From: Exiguobacterium sibiricum 7-3
Lineage (GTDB): Bacteria; Bacillota; Bacilli; Exiguobacteriales; Exiguobacteriaceae
Assembly (NCBI RefSeq): GCF_000620865.1
Contig: NZ_KK211190.1
Span: 2,059,971-2,123,970, forward strand
Length of the DNA: 64,000 nt
Direction: 5' to 3'
In this document: in pieces, positions 1 to 8,972 of the stretch
Layout: the number at the start of each line of letters is the position of its first letter
How positions within the stretch are numbered: position 1 is the stretch's first letter
Notes under the pieces: generated by a model
Database searches by the model: none
Told to the model about the DNA's origin: nothing
What the model saw: the letters and a program-made list of their open reading frames with translations, nothing else
Program-made: the position numbers and the translations under genes

Positions 1-92
1 AAAACGTAGTAATCCAGTTGCATCTTTTCCGCAATCCACATCGCGAGTGCCGCTGCGACAGCGGTCTTTAACGTGCGATATCCGATAAACAC
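1..92 (-). CDS. Aromatic acid exporter family (FUSC/DUF939-like) membrane protein, N-terminal fragment
   Basis: Only the first 30 or so codons lie in the window; the gene runs off the left edge. It starts with GTG (complement of CAC at 90-92) behind a good ribosome site, GGAGGGAAG, ending about 3 bases before it. The visible protein begins MFIGYRTLKTAVAAALAMWI, a first membrane helix typical of the aromatic acid exporter/FUSC-like proteins of Bacillales (recalled similarity). These are integral membrane proteins of poorly defined substrate. It is divergent from the hydrolase gene that follows. Function is inferred from the N-terminus alone. Confidence 0.6.
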   Translation of the reverse strand, partial: MFIGYRTLKTAVAAALAMWIAEKMQLDYYV

Positions 93-170
93 AGACTTCC
101 CTCCATTCTTTGTTAGGGTACCTATTCTTTACCCAGGTTGTCGATTGATTTTTTTGAAGGACGTGATTTT

Positions 171-1256
171 TTGACTAAACGTACGATTCGCCCCACTCGC
201 CCGGTCCGTCGAACGGGCTCCTTCAAGGGGCTTGTCTTTTTTTTCTTACTCGGTTGCGGATTGTTCCTGTTGTTACGGGACAAACCCCAAACCATTCTTC
301 CTCCGGCTTCCCCATACGTCGCGGAACTCTACCGGGACGGGAAAGTCATCCGGGAAGAAGAATTCGATTCCGTCACCGAAGCGAAAGCATTTATCAACGG
401 ACGCCGTGGCGCTATCAAACGGACGTCCGATGAACGGTATCTCTATTTGACCGGAAGCGGGATTGGAATCGTCAATTCAAATCAGACCTTAAATATTTAT
501 TCGGACCGTGCGTTGAAAAAACGACATACGTATGTCGCGCCCGGCAGTCGACTCGCTTTACTTGCCTATACGGATTCGGTCAGTCGGGTCGAGATTGCCG
601 GTCTGACCGGTTATGTCGCTTCCGATCGGTTGACTCTTTATCCGCTCGAACAATCCAGTAATCGGTCCTATTATGAAAAACAAGACGAGCGTCTCTTGCA
701 TTATATCGTCGCCGATGCCGGTCTCGGTGGTTTGATTACGGCTGGTGAAGCACCGGCGTCATTAGACGACCGAACGATGCAGTATGTCGAGTCCAAAACG
801 TTGACGCAGGATTTACGGAAACCGACCGCTTTGACAGCCAAGCAACTGGATGCCTATATTAAAAAAAATGCTCCCGACAGTCCCTTGATCGGCACGGGCA
901 AGACGTTTAAGCAGGTTGAACGCACTTATCAAATCAATGCGGCCTATTTGCTCGCCCATGCGATTCACGAGTCCGATTACGGACGGTCCGACATCGCTAA
1001 AGACAAGTTTAATCTATTCGGGGTTAATGCAACGGATATCGCTCCCGGTCAAAATGCGACGGCGTATACTTCCTTTGAAGACTCGATCCGTAAGACGGGC
1101 CGCTTCATCGCCCGTGATTACCTTGCTAAAGACGGGAAATACTACCGCGGTCCGTTTCTCGGAAACAAGGCACGCGGAATGAACGTGTTTTATGCCTCCG
1201 ATCCGTACTGGAGCGAAAAAATCGCCGGAATCCTCTTGAAAATGAACGCCGTCTAA
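171..1256 (+). CDS. Membrane-anchored N-acetylglucosaminidase (glucosaminidase-domain protein)
   Basis: A 361-residue protein with a basic N-terminus, one membrane helix at about residues 20-35 and a C-terminal glucosaminidase domain (about 250-361). The domain shows the LytD/FlgJ-type core with AHAIHESDYG, whose Glu is the expected catalytic acid, followed by NLFGVNA and a C-terminal YASDPYWSEKIA block. It should cut GlcNAc-MurNAc bonds in peptidoglycan on the outer face of the membrane. The middle (about 90-170) may hold an SH3-like segment but I cannot be sure. I chose the TTG at 171 because GAAGGA lies just upstream; an in-frame TTG at 138 has no such site. The gene stands alone and is divergent from the exporter fragment. 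Confidence 0.8.
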   Translation: MTKRTIRPTRPVRRTGSFKGLVFFFLLGCGLFLLLRDKPQTILPPASPYVAELYRDGKVIREEEFDSVTEAKAFINGRRGAIKRTSDERYLYLTGSGIGIVNSNQTLNIYSDRALKKRHTYVAPGSRLALLAYTDSVSRVEIAGLTGYVASDRLTLYPLEQSSNRSYYEKQDERLLHYIVADAGLGGLITAGEAPASLDDRTMQYVESKTLTQDLRKPTALTAKQLDAYIKKNAPDSPLIGTGKTFKQVERTYQINAAYLLAHAIHESDYGRSDIAKDKFNLFGVNATDIAPGQNATAYTSFEDSIRKTGRFIARDYLAKDGKYYRGPFLGNKARGMNVFYASDPYWSEKIAGILLKMNAV

Positions 1257-1312
1257 AACCGACTTATGGTACACTAATGGGCGAGACATCAATCATTTAG
1301 GAGTGAATACAC

Positions 1313-2248
1313 ATGGAAAAAGTTTTAGTATTTGGTCATAAAAATCCGGACACGGATACGATTGCATCGGCCATCGCCTATGCCGAATTAAAAAAAGAGC
1401 TCGGTGTTCACGCTGAAGCCGTTCGTCTTGGTGAAATCAACGGAGAAACGCAATTTGCGCTCGACTACTTCAAAGTCGCCCGTCCCCGCCTCGTGACAGA
1501 AGTATCAAAAGAAGCACAACACGTCATTCTCGTTGACCACAATGAACGTCAACAAAGTGCCGACGATATCGATGCCGTCAAAGTAACGGAAGTCATCGAC
1601 CATCACCGGATTGCCAACTTCGAAACGTCTGATCCGATTTATTACCGGGCAGAACCGGTTGGCTGTACGACGACAATCTTAAACAAAATGTACAAAGAAC
1701 ACGGTGTTGCGATTAAACCGGAAATCGCCGGTTTGATGTTATCAGCCATCGTTTCCGACTCGTTATTATTCAAATCACCGACATGTACGGAGCAGGACGT
1801 CATTGCAGCACGTGAACTCGCGACGATTGCCGGCGTCGATGCCAACGTTTATGGTCTCGATATGTTAAAAGCCGGTGCTGATTTATCAATGAAAACTGTG
1901 GATGAGCTGATTGCACTTGATGCAAAAGAGTTTTCGATGGGACCATTCAAAGTCGAAATCGCACAAGCAAACACAGTCGATACGGCAGAAGTTTTGCTTC
2001 GTCAAGCAGAACTCGAAACACGGATCGAATCATTGATTGCTGAAAAAGAATTGGACTTGTACATGTTGCTCGTCACCGATATCTTGACAAACAACTCGGT
2101 CGCACTTGTTCTCGGACCTGAAGCTTCACTGGTCGAACGGGCCTTCGGACTTGATGCTACGAATCACCTCCTTTATCTTGAAGGTGTCGTTTCACGGAAA
2201 AAACAAGTTGTTCCGGTCTTGACGAATACGGCAACAGCAGTCGAATAA
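1313..2248 (+). CDS. ppaC: Manganese-dependent inorganic pyrophosphatase (family II)
   Basis: Hydrolyses PPi to phosphate in the cytosol, pulling biosynthetic reactions forward. The 311-residue length fits the family. The DHH-phosphoesterase motifs are present: HKNPDTDT near the N-terminus, DHNE, and [10 protein letters not shown], which hold the two metal ions. The C-terminal DHHA2 domain includes the SRKKQVVP segment expected to bind substrate. It starts with ATG behind TTTAGGAGTGA and is followed by a strong terminator, so it is probably monocistronic. Confidence 0.95.
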   Translation: MEKVLVFGHKNPDTDTIASAIAYAELKKELGVHAEAVRLGEINGETQFALDYFKVARPRLVTEVSKEAQHVILVDHNERQQSADDIDAVKVTEVIDHHRIANFETSDPIYYRAEPVGCTTTILNKMYKEHGVAIKPEIAGLMLSAIVSDSLLFKSPTCTEQDVIAARELATIAGVDANVYGLDMLKAGADLSMKTVDELIALDAKEFSMGPFKVEIAQANTVDTAEVLLRQAELETRIESLIAEKELDLYMLLVTDILTNNSVALVLGPEASLVERAFGLDATNHLLYLEGVVSRKKQVVPVLTNTATAVE

Positions 2249-2257
2249 TTTCCATCC

Positions 2258-2285
2258 AAAAGAAGGAGTTTGCTCCTTCTTTTTT
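2258..2285 (+). terminator. Rho-independent terminator after ppaC
   Basis: An AAAAGAAGGAG stem pairs with CTCCTTCTTTT around a TTTG loop and runs into a T tract. It lies 10 bases past the ppaC stop and insulates the next promoter. Confidence 0.85.
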
Positions 2286-2292
2286 GAATACT

Positions 2293-2320
2293 TATACTGA
2301 ATGGTTATTCATTCAGTATA
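2293..2320 (+). promoter_or_regulatory. FadR (YsiA)-type operator
   Basis: A perfect 11-bp inverted repeat (arms 2293-2303 and 2310-2320) with a 6-base spacer. Its core TGAATGGTTATTCATTCA (2298-2315) fits the B. subtilis FadR consensus TGAATGAMTANTCATTCA (recalled) at all but two spacer positions. FadR is a TetR-family repressor of fatty acid degradation released by long-chain acyl-CoA. The site ends 16 bases before the start of a dienoyl-CoA-reductase-like gene, which suits it. No fadR gene is in this window. Confidence 0.75.
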
Positions 2321-2336
2321 TAAGGGGGATTTACAC

Positions 2337-3101
2337 ATGACAAAAACAGTACTTGTCACCGGTGGTACGAGCGGCATGGGGAAAGCGATGGCCCTCGCTT
2401 TAAAAGAAGCCGGCTGGAACGTCGTCGTGACCGGGCGAAATGCCGAACGGTTGCAACAAACCGACCAGGACTTACAGGCGATTGATGGAAAACACAGTGT
2501 CATTCAAATGGACGTCCGGGATCCAGACGCCTGCCTCGCTGCTGTCAATCAAACCCGGCAACAATACGGACAACTCGAAGCACTGATCAATAACGCAGCC
2601 GGTAATTTCATCTGTCCGACTGACGAACTCTCGCCAAACGGGTGGAAAACGGTCATTGATATCGTCTTGAACGGGACATTCAACTGTTCCCATGCGCTCG
2701 TCAAAGGCTGGCAGGAAGACGGGGTATCAGGAGGACAAATCTTGAATATTGTCGCTTCGTACGCCTGGCAGGCCGGTCCAGGGGTCGCACCAAGTGCCGC
2801 TGCAAAAGCCGGGGTCCTGAACCTGACACGGACACTTGCTGTCGAATGGGGGTACAAATACGGGGCCCGGATCAATGCAATCAGCCCCGGTCCGATTGAA
2901 CGGACAGGCGGAGCCGATAAACTCGCCATGTCACCGGAACACGCAGAACGAATTCGACGGAACGTCCCGCTCGGGCGATTCGGGACACCGGAAGAAATCG
3001 CCGGTCTTGCGACTTGGATGCTGTCCGATCAAGCGAGCTACTTAAACGGAGAATGTATCGCCCTCGACGGCGGACACTGGTTAAATAAACAACCGTTTTG
3101 A
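2337..3101 (+). CDS. fadH: Short-chain dehydrogenase, probable 2,4-dienoyl-CoA reductase
   Basis: A 254-residue NADP-type SDR. The Rossmann motif TGGTSGMG and the NNAAG motif are present. The usual catalytic YxxxK is replaced by SAAAK (in APSAAAKAGVL), the pattern seen in bacterial and mitochondrial 2,4-dienoyl-CoA reductases and in B. subtilis FadH/YkuF. Its expected job is to reduce 2,4-dienoyl-CoA so that polyunsaturated acids can enter beta-oxidation. The ATG at 2337 follows AAGGGGGA; the longer reading from 2301 would start inside the operator. The FadR-like site supports a fatty-acid role. Peroxisomal-type trans-2-enoyl reductase activity is the main alternative. Confidence 0.8.
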   Translation: MTKTVLVTGGTSGMGKAMALALKEAGWNVVVTGRNAERLQQTDQDLQAIDGKHSVIQMDVRDPDACLAAVNQTRQQYGQLEALINNAAGNFICPTDELSPNGWKTVIDIVLNGTFNCSHALVKGWQEDGVSGGQILNIVASYAWQAGPGVAPSAAAKAGVLNLTRTLAVEWGYKYGARINAISPGPIERTGGADKLAMSPEHAERIRRNVPLGRFGTPEEIAGLATWMLSDQASYLNGECIALDGGHWLNKQPF

Positions 3102-3111
3102 TGCTGTTCTC

Positions 3112-3142
3112 AGTCTCCCGTCTCCATTGCGGGAGACTTTTC
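3112..3142 (+). terminator. Terminator after fadH
   Basis: AGTCTCCCG (3112-3120) pairs with CGGGAGACT (3130-3138), followed by TTTT. Confidence 0.8.
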
Positions 3143-3250
3143 AAATGGTTTTCTGCCCGCCCCTTCTTATTTTCCCATTTAGCTATGTTTATCAATCATT
3201 TTTTTAGGAAAATAGTAATACAGATAGTCAGGAGTAAGGAGGATATATAA

Positions 3251-3964
3251 ATGGGAATCGCTTTTATGTGGGGGGCAATCGCAGGAGGAGCTGTCGTAAT
3301 CGGGGCATTAATCGGCTTGTTCATTCCTCTTAAACAACGTCTAATCGGGTACGTCATGTCGTTTGGAACGGGCATTTTAATCGGAGCGGCGACGTTCGAG
3401 TTATTGGATGAAGCCTTAAACAAATCCACGACGATGATTGTCGGTATTTCCTTTATCGTCGGGTCACTCGTGTTCACCGGTTTTGACATGTTCGTTTCCT
3501 CACGTGGTGCCAGTAAACGAAAAAGATCGTCCGGCGGTAACGAAGGCACAGGAACTGCCATCTTCTTCGGTACGATTCTGGACGCGATTCCGGAATCAAT
3601 CATGATCGGTGCCAGTCTTTTATCCGGAAATGTCAGCGCCGCTCTCGTTGCAGCGATTTTCGTCAGTAACATCCCGGAAGGTCTCTCGAGTACGACCGGC
3701 TTACAAAAAGATGGCTTCTCAAAGAAAAAAATTCTGGTCATGTGGGGAATCGTCTGGTTGATATCCGCGCTCGCTTCCCTTGCCGGTTATTCCATTTTAG
3801 CGGAATTACCGGATATGCAGTTTGCGATGATCGGTGCCTTTGCGAGCGGCGGCATCATTGCCATGCTCGCTTCGACGATGATGCCGGAAGCCCATGAGGA
3901 GGGCGGTGCCATCGTCGGCCTGTTCGCTTCACTTGGTCTGATTACAGCTGTCATCTTAAGTTAA
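3251..3964 (+). CDS. ZIP-family divalent metal transporter
   Basis: A 237-residue integral membrane protein with about seven to eight hydrophobic segments and a short cytoplasmic loop rich in Arg, Lys and Ser (about residues 83-98). ZIP hallmarks are visible: GTGILIGAATFELL in an early helix, then DAIPESIMIGASL and SNIPEGLSST, whose polar and acidic residues line the metal site, and MMPEAHEEGG near the end. It likely imports Zn or another divalent ion; the actual metal cannot be told from sequence. AAGGAGGATAT precedes the ATG. I saw no clear Zur or MntR box upstream. Confidence 0.85.
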   Translation: MGIAFMWGAIAGGAVVIGALIGLFIPLKQRLIGYVMSFGTGILIGAATFELLDEALNKSTTMIVGISFIVGSLVFTGFDMFVSSRGASKRKRSSGGNEGTGTAIFFGTILDAIPESIMIGASLLSGNVSAALVAAIFVSNIPEGLSSTTGLQKDGFSKKKILVMWGIVWLISALASLAGYSILAELPDMQFAMIGAFASGGIIAMLASTMMPEAHEEGGAIVGLFASLGLITAVILS

Positions 3965-3966
3965 CG

Positions 3967-4004
3967 AACAGGGATCCGTTCCATTTGGAACGAATCCCTG
4001 TTTT
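3967..4004. terminator. Bidirectional terminator between zip and the HD gene
   Basis: AACAGGGAT-C-CGTTCC pairs with GGAACG-A-ATCCCTGTT around ATTT with one mismatch. A/T tracts on both sides let it serve both converging genes. Confidence 0.85.
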
Positions 4005-4011
4005 GTTGTGG

Positions 4012-4617
4012 TTACCGGCCTTCCCATTCCTGTTTGAACCGTTCGACGAACTCGAGCATATACTGATGGCGATCTTCGGCGATGCGTTTCGCTGTCTTCG
4101 TGTTCATTAACTCTTTTAAACGAAATAATTTTTCATCAAAATGGTGTAAGGCACTCGTCTTTCCCGTCCGGTCACCCGGCTTGCGGGGAACGAGTCCCGG
4201 TACATACATCGGTTCCTTGAATTGGCCGGCAAACTGGAACGTCCGGGCGATGCCGATTGCACCGATCGCGTCCAACCGGTCTGCATCCTGGACAATCTTC
4301 CCTTCGAGTGTCTTCATCGGTGGACGGTCGCCGGCTTTAAATGACAAATTGCTGATGATTTCGAGGATATGCAGGCGGTCCTGTTCCGATACGCGTGATT
4401 GCAGATGCTGATCAACGTTTTCGCTCGTTCCGCCGAGTTTACTGTCTGCTACATCATGCAGTAGTGCGGCATGTTCAATGATTCGGACATCCCCCCCTTC
4501 AATTTCCGCAATCCGTAATGCCATCGTCCGGACACGTTCGATGTGGGCAAAATCATGTCCGGAAAAGTCATCTGAATGGAATATCCGGACGAACTGTTCC
4601 GTTTCTTCACTTAACAT
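4012..4617 (-). CDS. HD-domain phosphohydrolase (YpgQ/YedJ-like)
   Basis: A 201-residue soluble protein with the HD metal-binding signature: HDFAHIERV near residue 21, then HAALLHDVADSKLGG, and a later QDADRLDAIGAIG block giving the last Asp. This arrangement matches the YedJ/YpgQ family, some members of which hydrolyse nucleoside triphosphates (recalled). Substrate in this organism is unknown. It reads opposite to the zip gene and is separated from the upstream ABC transporter operon by a strong terminator, so it should have its own promoter in that short gap or depend on readthrough. Confidence 0.75.
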   Translation of the reverse strand: MLSEETEQFVRIFHSDDFSGHDFAHIERVRTMALRIAEIEGGDVRIIEHAALLHDVADSKLGGTSENVDQHLQSRVSEQDRLHILEIISNLSFKAGDRPPMKTLEGKIVQDADRLDAIGAIGIARTFQFAGQFKEPMYVPGLVPRKPGDRTGKTSALHHFDEKLFRLKELMNTKTAKRIAEDRHQYMLEFVERFKQEWEGR

Positions 4618-4636
4618 AAATACCCTCCCTTTCTTA

Positions 4637-4674
4637 AAAAAGCGCCGACTCGTCTAATCGAGTCAGCGCTTTTT
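4637..4674 (-). terminator. Terminator of the amino acid ABC transporter operon
   Basis: AAAAGCGC-C-GACTCG pairs with CGAGTC-AGCGCTTTT around TCTAAT. On the minus strand it begins 2 bases past the ATPase stop and ends in a T run. Confidence 0.85.
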
Positions 4675-4675
4675 G

Positions 4676-5407
4676 TCATAATACTTTCTCCAGGAATTTC
4701 TTAGCCCGATCCGTTTTCGGATGATCAAACAATTCGACCGGACTGCCTTCTTCCATCAAAATCCCTTCATCGAGGAACAGGACACGATCCGCGACTTCTT
4801 TCGCGAAGCCCATCTCGTGCGTGACGATGACCATCGTCATCCCGCTTTCTGCAAGTTGCTTCATGACGTCCAGCACTTCATTGACCATTTCCGGATCGAG
4901 CGCCGACGTCGGCTCATCAAACAACATGACGTTTGGTTCCATCGCTAGCGCACGAGCGATGGCAACACGTTGTTTTTGACCACCCGACAGCTGGTTCGGG
5001 AAGTTGTCCCGCTTTTCTGCCAAACCGACCCGATCAAGCAAGACTTCCGCCCGCTTGATAGCCGCGTCTTTCGAGAGACCCAGTACGTTAATCGGTGCAT
5101 AAATCAAGTTATCGAGCACTGATTTATGCGGAAAGAGATTAAACTGTTGGAACACCATGCCGATGTTTTGACGGGCTTTCGCGATGTTTGCTTTGGGTTT
5201 CGTCAGTTCAAATCCATCTACGTTGATTGTTCCGCTTGTCGGTTGTTCTAGTAAATTGATACACCGTAAAAACGTTGATTTTCCGGAACCGGACGGACCG
5301 ATGACGGCAACCACTTCTCCCCGCCCGACAGTCGTCGTAATACCTTTTAATACTTCCAATTTTCCGAACTGCTTATATAGATCAGTAACTTGAATCATAG
5401 GTTCCAT
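4676..5407 (-). CDS. Polar amino acid ABC transporter, ATP-binding protein
   Basis: The cytoplasmic ATPase of the importer encoded with the two genes upstream, about 243 residues. It has Walker [10 protein letters not shown], the Q-loop region [11 protein letters not shown], signature LSGGQKQR, Walker [13 protein letters not shown] and the switch His in VTHEMGFA. This is the GlnQ/ArtR/TcyC class. I took the ATG at 5407; an in-frame GTG at 5419 overlaps the permease end and an ATG at 5398 would give the more usual [12 protein letters not shown] start. Close coupling to the permease implies one operon. Substrate is probably arginine, based on the ARG box at the operon promoter. Confidence 0.85.
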   Translation of the reverse strand: MEPMIQVTDLYKQFGKLEVLKGITTTVGRGEVVAVIGPSGSGKSTFLRCINLLEQPTSGTINVDGFELTKPKANIAKARQNIGMVFQQFNLFPHKSVLDNLIYAPINVLGLSKDAAIKRAEVLLDRVGLAEKRDNFPNQLSGGQKQRVAIARALAMEPNVMLFDEPTSALDPEMVNEVLDVMKQLAESGMTMVIVTHEMGFAKEVADRVLFLDEGILMEEGSPVELFDHPKTDRAKKFLEKVL

Positions 5408-5411
5408 CTGA

Positions 5412-6068
5412 TTACCCACTCTTTCTCATAGCTTTTTCGACTTGTTGACCAATCAAGGACAATCCCATGACAAGTACGAAATAAACGAATCCTGCAAACA
5501 ATAACGGTTCAAAATACAAGGCCTTTTCTCCACCGACGACTTGCGCCCGGCGCATGACGTCGAGCACGCTGACCGTCGAAACGAGTGCCGACTCTTTCGT
5601 CAACGTGATCATTTCGTTCATAAGTGCCGGCAGGATGTTTTTAAAGGCTTGCGGCAAGATGATTGAACGCAGTTGTTTCATGTACGGAATTCCGAGTGCA
5701 TCGGCCGCTTCCCATTGTCCGCGGTCGACGGCTTGAATCCCGGCCCGGATGATCTCCGAGATGTACGCGCCCGAATTTAAGGAGAAGGCGATGACGGCCG
5801 ATTGATAACCGGTCGTGACGTATCCCGTCAATTGCGGTAAACCAAAGTGAATGATCGCCAGCTGTAAAATGAGCGGTGTTCCGCGGAACACGGCCGTATA
5901 GGCATGACCGATGAACCGAACGAATCCGTTTTTCGTGATTTTCAGGGCGGCGACCACGATTCCGATCAGCATCCCGGCAATTGCCGCGACGACCACAACT
6001 TGGAACAGAACCGGAATCCCTTGCAGGATGTATGGGATTGAATCTTGAATCTTTGTAAAGTCTATCAT
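5412..6068 (-). CDS. Polar amino acid ABC transporter, permease
   Basis: A 218-residue membrane protein of the HisM/GlnP type with about five helices. The EAA-loop is visible as [24 protein letters not shown], which docks the ATPase, and the family motif [10 protein letters not shown] is present. I start at the ATG at 6068 ([10 protein letters not shown]), which follows TAGGAGATT; the ORF can be read further upstream without a ribosome site. It is the second gene of the operon binding protein - permease - ATPase. A single permease gene suggests a homodimeric channel. Confidence 0.87.
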   Translation of the reverse strand: MIDFTKIQDSIPYILQGIPVLFQVVVVAAIAGMLIGIVVAALKITKNGFVRFIGHAYTAVFRGTPLILQLAIIHFGLPQLTGYVTTGYQSAVIAFSLNSGAYISEIIRAGIQAVDRGQWEAADALGIPYMKQLRSIILPQAFKNILPALMNEMITLTKESALVSTVSVLDVMRRAQVVGGEKALYFEPLLFAGFVYFVLVMGLSLIGQQVEKAMRKSG

Positions 6069-6128
6069 AACCAATCTCCTAACGTCGCACAAAAGGGATG
6101 AGGTTACCCCCACCCCTATGCACTACTC

Positions 6129-6905
6129 TTATTTTGCTTCTTTTTGGAACCATTCTTCTGCGAGTTTGTCGATGTCTCCGTTGTCGATCATCTTTTTCAA
6201 CTCTTTGTTGAAATCGTCACGCATCTTGTCCCCTTTTTTGAAGGCGACAGCAGAGCCGGTTGGTCCATCTTCTTTAATTTCATACGTTTTTAACGCCTTG
6301 TCTTGATTCATGTATTTGACGGCGACGGCATCCTCAATGATCAATGCGTCAATCCGGCCCGTATTTAATTCTTGAATAATTTCCGGAATCTTGTTTAACG
6401 AAACCGCTTCACTGTCCTTGTACCGGTCTTTTGCTAATGCTTCCTGGATTGATCCAAGCTGGACACCGAGTTTCTTGCCTTTTAATTCGTCATCCGAAGC
6501 GATCGCTTTATCTTTTGTCATGACAAGATTTTTAGATTGGAAATAAATATCCGTGAAATCAGCATTCTTTTTCCGTTCGTCAGTCGGCGTCATGCCTGCC
6601 ATGACGAAATCGACACGACCTGCACTGAGTGCTCCGAGCAGACTACCAAATTCCATGTCCTCGATTTTTAGATCGTATCCGAGATTTTTTGTCACTTCTT
6701 TCGCGATGGCGACATCAAATCCGACGATATCATCACCCTTTGCTGTATCGATATACTCAAACGGGAAGTAATCCGCTGACGTTCCCATCGTCAATACTTT
6801 ATCGTTCTTTTTCGTCGTGTCGCCTGTTGATTCCTCCGAGGCACCACATGCTGCCATCGTGACTGCGAGAATTCCTGCCATTGCCGTTGCTACTAGTTTC
6901 TTCAT
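6129..6905 (-). CDS. Polar amino acid ABC transporter, substrate-binding lipoprotein (probable arginine)
   Basis: A 258-residue SBP_bac_3 protein. A lipoprotein signal peptide ends in TMAAC, so Cys at about residue 19 should be lipid-anchored outside the membrane. The mature protein shows the family features FPFEY, GFDVAIAKEV, GRVDFVMAGMT and a QLGSIQ segment. The start at 6905 has GGAAGGGGAA upstream. It is the first gene of the operon. Sequence alone does not fix the substrate; the ARG box at 7018-7035 points to arginine (ArtP-like), while cystine and glutamine remain possible. Confidence 0.85.
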   Translation of the reverse strand: MKKLVATAMAGILAVTMAACGASEESTGDTTKKNDKVLTMGTSADYFPFEYIDTAKGDDIVGFDVAIAKEVTKNLGYDLKIEDMEFGSLLGALSAGRVDFVMAGMTPTDERKKNADFTDIYFQSKNLVMTKDKAIASDDELKGKKLGVQLGSIQEALAKDRYKDSEAVSLNKIPEIIQELNTGRIDALIIEDAVAVKYMNQDKALKTYEIKEDGPTGSAVAFKKGDKMRDDFNKELKKMIDNGDIDKLAEEWFQKEAK

Positions 6906-7011
6906 CAATAAATTCCCCTTCCAACGCTCAATTGTCAGAACTTTAACAATAGTATGACTTATGTTTTTTTCTAATTCAATACTAAAAAGTTCGACCTGAT
7001 TTATTGCTTTT

Positions 7012-7040
7012 AGAATATACGAATATTTATTCATTGTAAA
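7012..7040 (-). promoter_or_regulatory. SigA promoter with an ARG box in its spacer
   Basis: On the minus strand -35 TTTACA (7035-7040) and -10 TATTCT (7012-7017) are 17 bases apart. The spacer region reads AATGAATAAATATTCGTA (7018-7035), which fits the general ARG-box pattern wnTGAATwwwwATTCAnw at 17 of 18 positions (recalled consensus). ArgR, encoded at 40123-40572, would therefore block this promoter when arginine is plentiful. A second dyad, ATGAATTTATTCAT, lies at 7071-7084, about five helical turns upstream. Confidence 0.65.
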
Positions 7041-7166
7041 GCATAATAATATACAAATAGTGCATAAAACATGAATTTATTCATACCAGATGCGTAATCC
7101 GTTCTTTTGTTAACGTTTACATTTATTTTGATTCCAATCTTTCGTCTGATAACTAGACGGCTTCAC

Positions 7167-7204
7167 AAAAAAACCTGTTCCGGACGTCCGGAACAGGTTT
7201 TTGA
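7167..7204 (-). terminator. Terminator after the bacilliredoxin gene
   Basis: Perfect CCTGTTCCGG/CCGGAACAGG stem around ACGT (7174-7197), flanked by A and T tracts. The remaining 6906-7166 stretch holds the transporter promoter and A+T-rich DNA; I see no other gene. Confidence 0.88.
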
Positions 7205-7209
7205 TTTAC

Positions 7210-7635
7210 TTAGGCGTAGATTTCAATTAACGACTCTAACTTCTCGACGACTTCTTCTGCTGTAAACGATTCGATGTCAAACCGTTCGACCATCGACAGG
7301 ATGTTTCCATCTTGCATCAATGCGAATGATGGCGATGATGGCGGATATCCTTCGAAGTATTCACGCGCCCGGTCTGTTGCTTCCCGGTCTTGCCCTGCAA
7401 ATACCGTCACGAAATGATCCGGTTTTACACCTTCCATCCGGTTGATGTAAGCGGCAGCCGGACGAGCAATCCCACCGGCACATCCACAAACCGAGTTGAC
7501 GAGGACAAGCGTCAAACCGTCACGCTTCATCGCTTCATCGACGCTCTCGACCGTCGTTAATTCTTCAAAGCCAGCAGCTGCTGCTTCTTTACGTGCCGTT
7601 TGAACGACATCTTCAAAATACATTTGGAAATCCAT
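7210..7635 (-). CDS. brxB: Bacilliredoxin, BrxB-like
   Basis: A 141-residue cytosolic protein of the BrxA/BrxB (YphP/YqiW) family that removes bacillithiol from S-bacillithiolated proteins. The unusual CGC active-site motif is present in [16 protein letters not shown], followed by the conserved [12 protein letters not shown] and [10 protein letters not shown]. The GG after CGCA and the PPSSPSF stretch resemble BrxB more than BrxA. ATG at 7635 follows AAGGGGGAAA; the longer ORF upstream lacks a start site. The upstream methyltransferase gene ends 34 bases away on the same strand, so they may be cotranscribed. No bacillithiol biosynthesis gene is in the window. Confidence 0.88.
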   Translation of the reverse strand: MDFQMYFEDVVQTARKEAAAAGFEELTTVESVDEAMKRDGLTLVLVNSVCGCAGGIARPAAAYINRMEGVKPDHFVTVFAGQDREATDRAREYFEGYPPSSPSFALMQDGNILSMVERFDIESFTAEEVVEKLESLIEIYA

Positions 7636-7669
7636 TGTATTTGTTTCCCCCTTTAAATCGTTGTCTTCT

Positions 7670-8854
7670 TTATTGTACGAGTTTCGGTGAAATCTGTCCA
7701 AGTCTGCCGCTCAATTCACGTTCTAAATACGGTTTAGCGTGTAACAGGTCTCGGAAAGCGATATACCGGTCAATTTTTTCTTCCGTTGGTTGCTTCGGAT
7801 TTTTATAAGCCCGAATCAAGATATTTTTCGGCGTGTTTTCTAAATCAATGAATTCAAGTAATTGCGTTTCGTACCCGACAAGTGTCAACAACTCTGCCCG
7901 GATGGAATCTGTTGCGAGCGAAGCAAACTTTTCTTGAATCAATCCGTGTTGCAGCATGACGTCAAGCGGTGAACAGTCCAGTTGACGGTTTAACTCCTTC
8001 TGACAACACGGGACACTGAGAATGACCGATGCATTCCAGTCGACTGCCCGGGCAAGCGCGACATCCGTCGCAACGTCACAAGCATGTAGCGTCACCATTA
8101 AATCAACTTCCGTATCCTGGTCGTAATCATGGACATCACCGACACGGAACGATAAATCATCATACCCTAAATCAGCAGCGATGGCTGTACAGTCTTCGAT
8201 GACTTCTTTTTTGAGATCAAGACCGGTGACGTTTAAATCAAATCCCTTGACGATTTTCAAGTAATGATAGAGAGCAAACGTCAGATACGACTTCCCGCAT
8301 CCAAAATCTAAAATCCGTAGCGTCCGTCCTTTCGGCAATGCTACGATACTGTCTTCGACGAATTCAAGAAAACGATTGATTTGTTTAAACTTATCGTATT
8401 TTTGACGCTTGACCTGTCCTTCTTCCGTCATGACACCAAGACGAATCAAAAACGGTACCGGCACGCCGTCTTCTAACAAATGGCTTTTCTTTCGATTGTG
8501 AGACAGTTCGGCCTTTACCGGTTCCTTGCCTGTCGTCTTCAGTGAAACTTTCATTTTCTTCGAGAGTTGGAACTGGACTTCTTCCGTTTCAAAACGGAAT
8601 AAAAATTGACGAAATTCGTTAAAATAGTCGTCCATTCGCAAAATAAATTCTTCTATACTTAAATTCTCATGCTTAATGATCCGCTCATGTTGAAACTCTA
8701 ACTGGATTGCATACGTATCTCTAAGTAGAATCGGTTTTAACTTGATTCGACGCAGATCGTTTGATTTTTGGCGCGGACCGCTAATCGTCGCGTGTATGAG
8801 TGAAGTTGCCTGCAGTTTTTCAGTGAGCAGGTCTTTTAATTGGTCTAGTTCCAC
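7670..8854 (-). CDS. Class I SAM-dependent methyltransferase (Methyltransf_32-like)
   Basis: A 394-residue protein. The N-terminal half (about 1-150) has no motif I recognise. The C-terminal half carries a SAM-binding core: motif [17 protein letters not shown], then [18 protein letters not shown] and [15 protein letters not shown] conserved VPCCQKELN follows, a signature of the PF13679-type methyltransferases (recalled). The substrate is unknown; RNA or protein are both possible. The start codon is 119 bases from the divergent spo0M gene. Confidence 0.75.
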   Translation of the reverse strand: MELDQLKDLLTEKLQATSLIHATISGPRQKSNDLRRIKLKPILLRDTYAIQLEFQHERIIKHENLSIEEFILRMDDYFNEFRQFLFRFETEEVQFQLSKKMKVSLKTTGKEPVKAELSHNRKKSHLLEDGVPVPFLIRLGVMTEEGQVKRQKYDKFKQINRFLEFVEDSIVALPKGRTLRILDFGCGKSYLTFALYHYLKIVKGFDLNVTGLDLKKEVIEDCTAIAADLGYDDLSFRVGDVHDYDQDTEVDLMVTLHACDVATDVALARAVDWNASVILSVPCCQKELNRQLDCSPLDVMLQHGLIQEKFASLATDSIRAELLTLVGYETQLLEFIDLENTPKNILIRAYKNPKQPTEEKIDRYIAFRDLLHAKPYLERELSGRLGQISPKLVQ

Positions 8855-8972
8855 GTATCGTCCCGTCCTTTTTTTGTTTGGTCTTTCGAAACTGTAGCAA
8901 ATTCACCCGCGTTCGACAAGCAAGCAAGCTTTATTTTTAGTCGTCATACTTAATTTAAAGGAGGAACACAAC

